NCBI GenBank assembly: GCA_011052165.1
Contig: DRJN01000296.1
Span: 1 to 18,842 of the forward strand
DNA length: 18,842 nt
Source of the DNA: Gammaproteobacteria bacterium
GTDB taxonomy: Bacteria; Pseudomonadota; Gammaproteobacteria; UBA6429; Thiohalophilaceae
Direction: 5' to 3'
In this document: positions 1-7,710 of the stretch, one piece after another
Layout of the letters: every line of letters begins with the position of its first letter
How positions within the stretch are numbered: the first letter of the stretch is position 1
Notes under the pieces: generated by a model
What the model was told of the DNA's origin: nothing
Seen by the model: the letters and a program-made list of their open reading frames with translations, nothing else
Databases searched by the model: none
Program-made: the position numbers and the translations under genes

Positions 1-546
1 AAAGTGAATATCCATCTGCCCATCAGCCACCGTTACCGGCACGCTACGCACCAGCGCTACATTCGCCCCCACCGTGCCATAGATATCCAGGTTGCTGATG
101 ACCGTGGCGCCTTCCATCTGCACACCGAATACCCGTGCACCCACACTGAAGACACCGCTGTAGTTCTCGGCAAAATGCAGCTTGACGGTGTAGTCTCCGT
201 TGGGCACCGCGAAGCTATAAATCAAATCCGGTGCCGCTGCAGAATCAAAGCGCTGCACCTGGTAAAGCACATCATCCGTGGTCCCGGTAATGGCCACACC
301 ACTACCCGCCGTGGAAATGCGGCCGGTATTGAAACCGGTGTCCGCCGACCACACGTTGCTCGCACCATCAGTGTAGGCATTCCCTCCGGCATTGACCCGA
401 ATATCCACAGCCCAAACAGCCGTTGCGAACGCAGCAGACATGGTGTAAATAAGGAGAATGAAAATGGCGTATATAAAGGTACTGTCAGGCACTTGAATAT
501 GTGCTTGCAGCCGACCGACAAATTGAGAAGTTCCTATTACCTGCAT
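1..546 (-). CDS. Secreted malectin-domain protein (N-terminal part, cut by window edge)
   Basis: The minus strand is open from an ATG at 546 to position 1 (182 codons, no stop), so the gene continues beyond the left edge. The first ~45 residues include a hydrophobic stretch (YAIFILLIYTMSAAFATAVWA) that reads as a signal peptide ending near AVWA. The rest matches a malectin domain: the opening IRVNAGGNAYTDGASNVWSADTG, then DDVLYQVQRF, then YSFAVPNGDYTVKLHFAE, then GARVF and a closing TVADGQMDIHF. Malectin domains bind carbohydrate and are common in large secreted or surface-anchored bacterial proteins, so this is probably an exported sugar-binding or cell-surface protein. The start is uncertain. 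No good ribosome site precedes the 546 ATG, and an in-frame GTG about 19 codons in or the ATG at 440 could be used; the earlier starts keep the whole hydrophobic segment. The gene is divergent from the next locus. Confidence 0.75.
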   Translation of the reverse strand, partial: MQVIGTSQFVGRLQAHIQVPDSTFIYAIFILLIYTMSAAFATAVWAVDIRVNAGGNAYTDGASNVWSADTGFNTGRISTAGSGVAITGTTDDVLYQVQRFDSAAAPDLIYSFAVPNGDYTVKLHFAENYSGVFSVGARVFGVQMEGATVISNLDIYGTVGANVALVRSVPVTVADGQMDIHF

Positions 547-800
547 TTCGTATCATCCGCTATAATTATTATTATGCACAACATTGCCAGATGCCCCGCA
601 GAGAACACAGTTCAACTACACCCGTTACGGCTTTCTAGCATAATTCTCCCGAATGTTAAATGACAGTTTGGCACATCAATTTTATGAGAAAATAACTATA
701 TATTTGTATTACAGAAGGTTATAACTTATTTTGTAGGTAATTTAGCAAGAACAAATATTTGATTAAGCCGTATGCAAAACCATAACAACAGGTTGAAATA
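547..800. other. AT-rich divergent intergenic region
   Basis: This gap separates the malectin gene (minus) from the Tat microgene (plus) and should hold promoters for both. It is strongly AT-rich, especially from 675 to 780. I see no RNA gene and no convincing terminator. A TTGGCAC motif sits at 668-674, but the spacing and sequence needed for a sigma-54 or a good sigma-70 promoter are not completed downstream, so I call no specific promoter. Confidence 0.5.
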
Positions 801-956
801 ATGATTTCGAGACGACAATTCCTGGTATTTCTCGCAACCCTGACCACCGCTTTCAGTACGCTGCGTAGCGTACAGGGGGAAACCAAGAGACTGTATCTTC
901 ATAATGGCTGGGTGCTCCGGACCGATGATCTGGTAGACGACTGGACCGGAGAATAA
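801..956 (+). CDS. 51-residue twin-arginine leader microprotein
   Basis: A small reading frame runs from ATG at 801 to TAA at 954-956. The product begins MISRRQFLVFLATLTTAF, a classic Tat signal: S-R-R-x-F-L followed by a hydrophobic stretch. A short polar tail of about 25 residues follows (core NGWVLRTDDLVDDW). It matches no known domain and is too short to be an enzyme. Its stop is three bases before the ATG of the GMC oxidoreductase and in the same frame, and the GMC ribosome site (GGAG, 948-951) lies inside its last codons, so the two are probably translationally coupled. In gluconate and fructose dehydrogenases a small Tat-bearing subunit carries a leaderless GMC subunit across the membrane. 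By inference this peptide could be a minimal version of that escort. Alternatively it is the N-terminus of the GMC protein cut off by a nonsense change. Confidence 0.65.
   Translation: MISRRQFLVFLATLTTAFSTLRSVQGETKRLYLHNGWVLRTDDLVDDWTGE
948..951 (+). promoter_or_regulatory. Ribosome binding site of the GMC oxidoreductase gene
   Basis: GGAG lies eight bases before the ATG at 960, inside the final codons of the preceding microgene. It supports independent initiation at 960 and translational coupling between the two genes. Confidence 0.55.
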
Positions 957-959
957 ATC

Positions 960-2486
960 ATGCTCATTGATCTCGAGTCTACCGGAAAAGCGGCGCTCGA
1001 TAACTCCTACGATATTTGCATCAGCGGCTCCGGCCCGGCAGGTCTCACCCTGGCGTTAAAACTGGCAAAAAAACACTATCGTATCCTGTTGCTGGAAGCG
1101 GGGGGGCTTACGTATACCGAAGCATCCAACAAGGTCTATGTAGGAACCAATACGGGTCTGGATTATTTTCCCAGCAATGTCTGCCGGCAGCGTTTTTTTG
1201 GTGGCACATCCAACCACTGGGGAGGCTGGTGCCATGCATTGAATACCGAGGACTTTGAGGTACGCGATTATGTACCCTACAGTGGATGGCCAATAAAGAA
1301 GCGTAGCCTGGATCCTTATTATGCAGAAACGGCCGCTATCCTGGATATCAAGACCTCTACTGCACCGGATTATCTCCAGCTGCTGGGGAAAGACCCGAAC
1401 CTGGAAAAAATCGATTTCAGCTACAGCTTGCCGATAACCCGCTTCGGCACGAAATACCGTAAAACCGTCGAATCGTCCAGGAACATCACCTGCGTGTTAA
1501 ATGCAAACGTCGTTGATATCAAACTCAACGAAAATGCTGACGCCGTATCATCAATGATGCTTTCCAATTTTACTGGTGAAAACTTCGAAACAGAGGCGGA
1601 CTACTACGTTTTATGTCATGGCGGTATGGAAAATCCCCGCACCCTGTTAAATGCAAACCGGCAGGTAAAACACGGTATCGGCAATGGCAATGATCTGGTT
1701 GGCCGTTTTTTTATGGAACACCCCCACTTCAACGTCGCCACGGCGCTGTTGAATTACGAACATCCGGCCTTCGCCCGCTACGCCAGTATGAAACAAGCTG
1801 ATTTTAAAACCGCATTTTATGAACCAAGAGCAGCATTCCAGAAGAAGAATAAAATCCTTAACTTTGGCCTGCGATTCCGCCCACGGGAAGGAACCGGTAC
1901 ACCACCGCATCATTCCTCCTTTAAAGAAAGGCTGAAGCGATTTGTTTGTGAGTCCGATACGTTGCTACCCATTGCTGACGACCTTAAGGGAGAGAAACGC
2001 GTTAACTGCCCCCACGATCTTAGCTTGAAAACCGCGTCGGAGCCGAGTCCTAACCCGGACAGCCAGATAAAACTCGCTAAAGCGGTTGACCGTTTTGGCA
2101 ATCCACGCATTGACGTGGACTGGCGCCTGACACAACTGGACAAGCACACGTTAAGGCAAAGCGCGCTGGAAGCGGGCAGGATCCTGGCGCAGAAGGACCT
2201 GGGGCGGGTAAGGCTGTCGGATTGGCTGATCGATTCAAGTTTGACCTTTCCTGATACAGCGCACGATGAAGTTGGGGGGAACCACCATATGGGTACCACC
2301 CGTATGGCATCATCACCCGAGCAGGGTGTTGTTAACGAAAATCTTCAGGTATTCGGTATTCGGAATTTATATATAGGTGGAAGTAGCGTTTTTCCCACCA
2401 GCGGCCACGCCAATCCTACTTTCACTATCGTCCAACTCAGCCTACGGCTGGCCGATCATCTTAACAGCCGGATGAATCGGGATTGA
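960..2486 (+). CDS. GMC-family FAD-dependent oxidoreductase
   Basis: This 508-residue protein has the hallmarks of the glucose-methanol-choline family. A Rossmann FAD motif GSGPAG is at residues 23-28 and ends with an acidic residue in LLLEAGG. The FAD-contact segment RFFGGTSNHWGGW is near 78-90. The C-terminal catalytic part has HHMGTTRM (about 442-449) and TSGHANPT (480-487), which carry the His and His/Asn pair used for hydride abstraction. The family oxidises alcohols or sugars with electrons passed to oxygen, quinone or a cytochrome; the substrate cannot be told from sequence. The N-terminus (MLIDLESTGKAALDNSYD) has no signal peptide, yet an in-frame Tat leader microgene lies directly upstream. 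This suggests a periplasmic enzyme exported by partnership. No cytochrome c subunit follows within 450 bp. Length and motifs look intact. Confidence 0.9.
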   Translation: MLIDLESTGKAALDNSYDICISGSGPAGLTLALKLAKKHYRILLLEAGGLTYTEASNKVYVGTNTGLDYFPSNVCRQRFFGGTSNHWGGWCHALNTEDFEVRDYVPYSGWPIKKRSLDPYYAETAAILDIKTSTAPDYLQLLGKDPNLEKIDFSYSLPITRFGTKYRKTVESSRNITCVLNANVVDIKLNENADAVSSMMLSNFTGENFETEADYYVLCHGGMENPRTLLNANRQVKHGIGNGNDLVGRFFMEHPHFNVATALLNYEHPAFARYASMKQADFKTAFYEPRAAFQKKNKILNFGLRFRPREGTGTPPHHSSFKERLKRFVCESDTLLPIADDLKGEKRVNCPHDLSLKTASEPSPNPDSQIKLAKAVDRFGNPRIDVDWRLTQLDKHTLRQSALEAGRILAQKDLGRVRLSDWLIDSSLTFPDTAHDEVGGNHHMGTTRMASSPEQGVVNENLQVFGIRNLYIGGSSVFPTSGHANPTFTIVQLSLRLADHLNSRMNRD

Positions 2487-2936
2487 GAACAGAAACCACC
2501 CGGCTTACAGCCGTTATACAATGTAGTAACAAACGATTGCGGGTGATTCTGCGCAATAATGTTAATATTTTCGACACCTCTATCACTGGCGAAAAATATT
2601 TTAACTCAATGTTTATTTTAATTATTTGTTTATTAGCTGCTGTTACTATATCCCAGAAAACACAAAACACAGAATTATTTACAGTACGCAGACGAATGAC
2701 TTGCCACAGCAGACACATCCATAAGATTAAGTTTTAATCTATTGTTATAAAACGTAATATTCGCGAGATTTGGATTGAAGTATACTCATTGAAGCTCAGT
2801 TTTCTCCGCATATTCGTCGAATTATTTTACAGTAGAAATTAGGGTGCCAGTATATACGTACAATTTTCAATTGGTTATAATTAGGTATAGTTTTTGCTTT
2901 TAGATAACAAAATACCTTGTACAGAGAGAATCGCTC
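2487..2936. other. 450-bp AT-rich intergenic region
   Basis: No credible gene was found here. An 84-codon frame across the first half starts at a TTG inside the GMC gene, has no ribosome site and resembles nothing. A weak inverted repeat (ATTGCG/CGCAAT, 2536-2557) has no T-run, so it is at best a poor terminator. A 7-base direct repeat ATTGAAG occurs at 2774-2780 and 2788-2794, 14 bases apart, and could be a regulator site. Promoter-like sequence for the next gene lies at 2860-2900. Confidence 0.45.
2883..2898 (+). promoter_or_regulatory. Possible sigma-54-type (-24/-12) promoter for the giant surface protein
   Basis: The sequence AGGTATAGTTTTTGCT keeps the invariant GG at 2884-2885 and GC at 2896-2897 with the canonical spacing, and has a perfect TTGC(T) -12 box. 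The -24 box is poor after the GG. It would place transcription start near 2909, giving a leader of about 28 bases before the ATG at 2937. A competing sigma-70 reading uses TATAAT at 2876-2881 or TATAGT at 2886-2891 with TTTTCA at 2864-2869. The two cannot be separated by eye. Confidence 0.3.
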
Positions 2937-5900
2937 ATGGCCTACCATACGCTACGCACCACGCTAACGCTCGCTGCCGTCCTGGTGGCGGTAACTGTTT
3001 CAGGCAACTTGTTTGCGGCTGATTTTGCACCAGCAAAAACACTGACAGCCAGCACTGACCCAACCGCAGTCGTCAGCGGCGACCTGAACGCCGATACCGT
3101 ACCAGACCTTGTGGTCGCCAATTTTGGCAGCGGGAGTATCAGTGTCATGCTGGGCAAAGGTGACTCACTGGGCGGGTTTAATGCAGCTACAAACATCACC
3201 GTCGGTACCGGCGCAACGACTACGAAGCCCGCCGCAGTGGCGATTGGTGACGTTGTTGGCGTGGCCCCCGCGACAGCGCCCGACGGCATCCCGGATATTG
3301 TCGTAGCGGTATTCGGTGAGAATCTGGTGGCTGTGCTGCCAGGCAATGGTGATGGTACTTTTGGCGCAGCCACCAATTATACAACGACTGACGGCATCGG
3401 TACCGGGCCCAAATCCCTCGTCCTGGGTGATGTCGATGCCGACACAGATCTCGACATCATCGCCGCCAATTTCAATAGCGCCGACATTACAGTGCTCCTG
3501 AATAGCGGTGCAAATACGTTTGCCAAAGCAACAAACTCACCTTTTATCGCCGGCAACAAGCCGTTTGCAGTAACGTTCGCTGACGCCACTGGCGACGGCA
3601 TACCGGATATCACCTGCACGAACTTCCTTGCCAACACGATCACCGTGCTCAAAGGTTCGAACAACGCGAACTTCGTTGCCGTTACCGGCAGCCCATTCCC
3701 GGCAGGCGCAGGCCCGGATGGACTGTCAATTGGAAGCCTGAACAGTAATACTGACAGTTTCCCCGACCTTGCTGTGGCCAATTCGACCGACGGCTCCGTG
3801 AGCGTATTTTTGGGTGATGGCGCCGGGGGGTTTGCACTAAAGGCCGATACACTGACAGGTACCGATGCGCGCAGTATCGCCATTATCGATGTCGACAACG
3901 ACACGCAGGTCGACCTCGTCGTCGTCCATGCGGGCAGCAATAACGTCAGCGTCCTGCCGGGCGATGGTTCCGGTATCTTCCTTGCAGCGAGTATTGTCAA
4001 CTTCCCTGCTGGAACAGCGCCGACATCACTGGCGATCAATGATTTCGACGGTGATACCCTTCCCGATATTGCAGTCGCGAATGAAGGTGGCGCATCCACA
4101 TCCGCCAGCCTGCTGATCAACGACAAGCAACCCACGCCACTCGATGATTTATTGCTGAAAATTATCAACAACGCCACCAACGTGCCGCTGGACGTACTGG
4201 TGAATGACACCGACCCCGATGCTGGGGATACGCTGACTGTCACGGCAGTCAGCACACCTGTCCCCAGCGGTTCTGCCACCAGCAACGTCACTAATGTGCT
4301 CTACACACCAACGGCAACGAATGCGACCGAGAGCTTCACTTACACCGTGGCAGACCAGTTCGGCTACACCCAAACTGCCAATGTCACCGTGATCATGGCT
4401 GCCAACCAGGCGCCGAGCTTTACCAGCGCAGCTGTGACAGCGGCCACGCAGGACATCGCTTATACCTATAACATTACTGCTACTGCGCCGGAAGCCGGTG
4501 ATGCCCTGACCATCACGGCGACGACCAAACCGGCCTGGCTGACACTGACCGATAACGGTAACGGCACAGCGACACTGTCCGGCACGCCGATTAATGCTGA
4601 TGTAACTGGCACTAACACCGTCGACCTGCTGGTCACCGACTCCGGCCCCGGACTCCTCACCGGCCCGCAAATGTTCACCATCGCAGTTGCAAACGTGAAC
4701 GATGCGCCGACCGATATTGCCTTGGACGTAGCGGCCGTGGATGAAAATTCCGCCAACAACACGGTGGTCGGTAACTTGACCACGACCGACCCGGATGCGG
4801 GTGACTCCTTCACCTATTCCCTGGTCAGTCCTTCCAACGGTGCCGGTGGCCGCTTCAAAGTGGTGGGCAACCAGATCCAGGTGGCCAACGGCAGCTTGCT
4901 GAACTTCGAAGCCAATACCAGCCATACGATCAGTGTTCGGACCACAGACAGTGGCTCAAGCACATTTGACAAGAACTTCACCGTCACGGTGAACAACGTC
5001 AACGAAGTACCGGTACCGACTGCACCGGCGATCAGTACCAACGAAGACGTCCCCGGCACAAGTCAGATCGCACCCAATGACCCGGATACCGGTAGCGCCT
5101 TTACTTATTCAGTAACCGCACAAGGGTCCAAAGGAACCGCAACCGTCTCGGCGAGTGGCCTGGTGACTTATACGCCGTCCCTGAATCTCAACGGTTCCGA
5201 TTCAGTCACAGTAACGGTCACAGACAACGGCAGCCCGAACCTGAGTGCTCCGGTTACCATCCCGGTCACGATTGTGCCTGTGAATGACCCTCCGATACCG
5301 TCTGGCACTATCAGCGCGCAGTCGGGTACCGAGGGCACCGCCTTTGGCCCACTGAACGTAACCGGTAACTTTATCGATCCTGACAGTACGCGGACCTATT
5401 CGATAACCGCCGGCCTGCCCACAGGCACAGGGCTGACGATCAATTCCACCTCAGGAGTCATCGGCGGCACACCAACCGACGCCGATGCCAAAGCCACTCA
5501 GCCGATCAGCGTTACTGTCTCGGCAAGCGACGGCAGCTTCCAGGCCACGCAGCAATTCAACCTGAGCATCGCCGACATCAACAATGTACCGGCGTTCACC
5601 AGCACCGCGGTAACCAGTGCAACGCAGGGCGTCGCCTACAGCTACAGTATTACCAGTAACGACCCCGATGCCGGCGATACACTCACGATCACGGCAGGCA
5701 CCCTGCCTGCCTGGCTGACGCTGACCGACAACGGCAATGGCACCGCCACGCTTTCCGGCACACCGGCCAACGCCGATGTCGGCAACGTGAGTGTCGACCT
5801 GACCGTGACCGACAACGGAACCGGCAATCTGACCGGCACCCAGTCATTCACCCTCAACGTGGCCAACGTCAACGATGCTCCAACGGTGACTTCAGGCGGC

Positions 5901-6890
5901 ATCATTCTGTTCCAGGAAAGCAGTGACACCGTGCAGGTGAATGTCAGCGACCCGGATGTGGGTGATACCTTCACCTATGCTGTTACCCGGCAGTCGACCA
6001 CCGGCGGCAATGGTGCCACCGTGGATGCCAATGGCCTGGTGACCTATGACGCCATTGGCGCCACAGCCGGCACGGACAGCATCGAAGTAACTGTGACCGA
6101 CCAGGCCGGAGCCGGTATAGCCGTACCGGTCACTATCGCCGTAACTGTCAACACCACTGGTGAAACGGACAGCAATGGCGACGGTGTTACCGACGCCCAG
6201 GCCATAGCGCTTGAACTGAATCCAAATGCTGTGAATGGTGACACCGATGGTGATGGCATACCCGACGCCAACGAGATTGGTGATCCCGCCAACCCCACTG
6301 ACAGTGACAGTGACGGCGTGATCAATGCCCTCGAAGCCGGCGCCACCGCCAGCGATGCCGCCATTGCCAGTGGTGTACCGTTAGACAATGGCGACGCTGT
6401 CACCATCAGCAGCAACGGACAGGCACTGACCGGTGTCGTTACAGGCACTGCCACCAATGGTCCGGCTGGCATCAACTTCCCGCTGGGAACCATCGGTTAC
6501 ACGACCACGACCACAAACCCTGGCGACACCGTCACCGTCCGTCTGACTTTCTCGGCGGCGCTGCCCAGTAACATGAAGCTGTACAAGGTAGATAACAGCG
6601 GCGCCTTCACCGAGCTGCCGACCAGCGTCTGGACCCTGGTCAATAGCACCACCGTCGATGTCACTCTGACCGACGGCGACCCCGCCACTGATCTGGATGG
6701 TATCGCTGATGGCAGCATCGATGATCCCCTGGCCGTAGGCAGCCCGGCGCCCAGCAGTAGCGGTGGTGGCGGTGGTTGTACACTGACCAACAGCGGTGAT
6801 CAGGCTAAAGACCCCCTGATGCCGATGCTGATGCTGACGGCGGTAGTCTGGCTGAGCCGCCGTAAACGGCCTGGTTGTAAAGCCAGGTAG
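2937..6890 (+). CDS. Giant surface protein: FG-GAP propeller, Ig/cadherin repeats, choice-of-anchor-U-like domain and C-terminal sorting tail
   Basis: The product has 1317 residues. A signal peptide covers roughly 1-27 (cleavage near NLFA). Residues ~35-400 hold seven FG-GAP/VCBS-like repeats, each with a calcium-loop motif such as GDLNADTVPDLVVANF, GDVDADTDLDIIAANF or NDFDGDTLPDIAVANE; this is enough for a seven-bladed propeller. Residues ~400-1075 are about seven Ig/cadherin-like domains, recognised by NDTDPDAGDTLT, DNGNGTATLSGTP and VANVNDAPT motifs. Residues ~1077-1137 are Asp-rich TSP3-like calcium repeats (DTDGDGIPD). A region resembling choice-of-anchor U domains follows. The tail is five Gly, Cys1281, KDP (1291-1293), a hydrophobic segment (~1294-1307) and RRKR, a sorting signal of the JDVT-CTERM/GlyGly-CTERM kind. 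The ribosome site AGAGAGAA (2923-2930) supports the start. The protein is probably processed and anchored at the cell surface as an adhesin or scaffold. No sorting protease gene is in the window. Confidence 0.85.
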   Translation: MAYHTLRTTLTLAAVLVAVTVSGNLFAADFAPAKTLTASTDPTAVVSGDLNADTVPDLVVANFGSGSISVMLGKGDSLGGFNAATNITVGTGATTTKPAAVAIGDVVGVAPATAPDGIPDIVVAVFGENLVAVLPGNGDGTFGAATNYTTTDGIGTGPKSLVLGDVDADTDLDIIAANFNSADITVLLNSGANTFAKATNSPFIAGNKPFAVTFADATGDGIPDITCTNFLANTITVLKGSNNANFVAVTGSPFPAGAGPDGLSIGSLNSNTDSFPDLAVANSTDGSVSVFLGDGAGGFALKADTLTGTDARSIAIIDVDNDTQVDLVVVHAGSNNVSVLPGDGSGIFLAASIVNFPAGTAPTSLAINDFDGDTLPDIAVANEGGASTSASLLINDKQPTPLDDLLLKIINNATNVPLDVLVNDTDPDAGDTLTVTAVSTPVPSGSATSNVTNVLYTPTATNATESFTYTVADQFGYTQTANVTVIMAANQAPSFTSAAVTAATQDIAYTYNITATAPEAGDALTITATTKPAWLTLTDNGNGTATLSGTPINADVTGTNTVDLLVTDSGPGLLTGPQMFTIAVANVNDAPTDIALDVAAVDENSANNTVVGNLTTTDPDAGDSFTYSLVSPSNGAGGRFKVVGNQIQVANGSLLNFEANTSHTISVRTTDSGSSTFDKNFTVTVNNVNEVPVPTAPAISTNEDVPGTSQIAPNDPDTGSAFTYSVTAQGSKGTATVSASGLVTYTPSLNLNGSDSVTVTVTDNGSPNLSAPVTIPVTIVPVNDPPIPSGTISAQSGTEGTAFGPLNVTGNFIDPDSTRTYSITAGLPTGTGLTINSTSGVIGGTPTDADAKATQPISVTVSASDGSFQATQQFNLSIADINNVPAFTSTAVTSATQGVAYSYSITSNDPDAGDTLTITAGTLPAWLTLTDNGNGTATLSGTPANADVGNVSVDLTVTDNGTGNLTGTQSFTLNVANVNDAPTVTSGGIILFQESSDTVQVNVSDPDVGDTFTYAVTRQSTTGGNGATVDANGLVTYDAIGATAGTDSIEVTVTDQAGAGIAVPVTIAVTVNTTGETDSNGDGVTDAQAIALELNPNAVNGDTDGDGIPDANEIGDPANPTDSDSDGVINALEAGATASDAAIASGVPLDNGDAVTISSNGQALTGVVTGTATNGPAGINFPLGTIGYTTTTTNPGDTVTVRLTFSAALPSNMKLYKVDNSGAFTELPTSVWTLVNSTTVDVTLTDGDPATDLDGIADGSIDDPLAVGSPAPSSSGGGGGCTLTNSGDQAKDPLMPMLMLTAVVWLSRRKRPGCKAR
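4536..4603 (+). repeat. Ig-like domain repeat, copy 1
   Basis: This 68-base stretch encodes WLTLTDNGNGTATLSGTP and the start of the next strand. By hand count it matches copy 2 at 5712-5779 at 54 of 68 bases, with differences mostly at third positions. It reflects duplication of an Ig-like (He_PIG-type) domain within the surface protein. Confidence 0.7.
5712..5779 (+). repeat. Ig-like domain repeat, copy 2
   Basis: This is the second copy of the 68-base block, with nearly identical protein and diverged third positions. The duplication is therefore old and held by selection rather than a fresh tandem copy. The surrounding domains (VTSATQGVAYSYSITSNDPD here, VTAATQDIAYTYNITATAPE in copy 1) are also alike, so the repeat unit is the whole domain of about 95 residues. 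Confidence 0.65.
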
Positions 6891-6917
6891 TCCTGCAACA
6901 AACCCGCAAGAAAGACA

Positions 6918-6949
6918 GCGCCGGACGGTTTTAACGTCCGGCGCTTTTT
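6918..6949 (+). terminator. Strong intrinsic terminator after the surface-protein gene
   Basis: GCGCCGGACG (6918-6927) pairs perfectly with CGTCCGGCGC (6935-6944) around a 7-base loop, and TTTTT follows at 6945-6949. It begins 27 bases after the stop of the 1317-residue gene. The convergent deacetylase gene ends at 6951. In that direction the stem is followed by a broken T tract, so some bidirectional action is possible. Confidence 0.92.
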
Positions 6950-6950
6950 A

Positions 6951-7700
6951 TTACTCCTCCATTTTTCCCTGCAACGCCTGCGCCGTTTTCAAGCCGTCCA
7001 GCCACCGCTGATCTCCTGTCCGGAACCAGGGCTGCCGCACTACCCGTCCACTTTTCAATAATTCCGGGATTGTCACAAACCGGTAGTCCGCATGTTCGCT
7101 CAACAGCTGATCGACAACCTGCAGCGTCGGCGTCCGGTCCAGGCTGGTGTGTTGTGCCGCGCTGAACAATCCGTCGTGCAGCAGGATGATATTTCCGGGC
7201 TGCACCTTGCCTGCCAGTTTCTCCAGAATTTTGTCGGCACCCCAGTCCCGCCAATCGCCGGCCAGCACGTTCCAGGCAATTACCTCGTACCCGGCACACA
7301 GGGCGTCCAACCTGGAAGCCGGGTCCTGGTGTCCAAATGGCGGCCGAAACAGCTTCTGACCATGAGGAGCCAGGACATCAGCACAACGGCGCAGCTGCGC
7401 GCGTCGCTGTCGGCCGGTCAACGTCGGGAAGGAAGGGTGATCCCAGGAATGGTTTGCCACCACATGCCCCTGCGCCACCACTTTGGCGACAAGATCAGGG
7501 TATTTTGCCGCAGTCTGCCCCACCATGAAAAAAGTTGCCTGCGCGTGATGCTGTTCGAGTATATCCAGCAGCTGCGGGGTGTAGTCAGGGTTCGGCCCGT
7601 CATCGAATGTCAGTGCCACACAGGGATTCCGGGTATCCACACGGATAACCGTCCCCGTACGAGTGAGCTTTAGCAGGATACGCGCAAGTCGCTTATTCAT
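6951..7700 (-). CDS. Polysaccharide deacetylase (NodB homology, carbohydrate esterase 4)
   Basis: The protein has 249 residues with the ordered CE4 motifs. TFDDGP (31-36) carries the catalytic base Asp and metal Asp, HSWDH (84-88) carries the two metal-binding His, RPPFGHQ (119-125) is motif 3, and LLHDG (173-177) is motif 5. Enzymes of this family remove N- or O-acetyl groups from chitin-like, peptidoglycan or exopolysaccharide substrates. No clear signal peptide is seen, since the first 20 residues are basic and only mildly hydrophobic; a cytoplasmic or membrane-associated role is possible. It starts 10 bases after the stop of the upstream glycosyltransferase on the same strand, so they likely form a two-gene operon. 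The context suggests it trims a sugar of the exported polymer. All catalytic residues visible to me are present. Confidence 0.9.
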   Translation of the reverse strand: MNKRLARILLKLTRTGTVIRVDTRNPCVALTFDDGPNPDYTPQLLDILEQHHAQATFFMVGQTAAKYPDLVAKVVAQGHVVANHSWDHPSFPTLTGRQRRAQLRRCADVLAPHGQKLFRPPFGHQDPASRLDALCAGYEVIAWNVLAGDWRDWGADKILEKLAGKVQPGNIILLHDGLFSAAQHTSLDRTPTLQVVDQLLSEHADYRFVTIPELLKSGRVVRQPWFRTGDQRWLDGLKTAQALQGKMEE

Positions 7701-7710
7701 CAGCGATCAC

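Noticed and set aside
560..590. CTGGCA..TGC on the minus strand as a sigma-54 promoter for the malectin gene
   Set aside because: The GG-to-GC distance is one base too short.
4..663. Plus-strand 219-codon open frame over the malectin gene
   Set aside because: Its product is His/Arg-rich and matches no known family, while the opposite strand gives a clear malectin domain.
668..684. TTGGCAC as a sigma-54 promoter before the Tat microgene
   Set aside because: The -24 box is perfect, but the position of the invariant GC in the -12 box reads TT.
2483..2737. 84-codon open frame after the GMC gene
   Set aside because: It starts at a TTG inside the GMC gene, has no ribosome site, and its product resembles no family; the DNA looks non-coding and AT-rich.
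3377..4925. Long minus-strand open frames opposite the giant surface protein
   Set aside because: They mirror the biased Asp/Gly/Thr codons of the real gene, give low-complexity Ser/Val/Pro products and have no ribosome sites.
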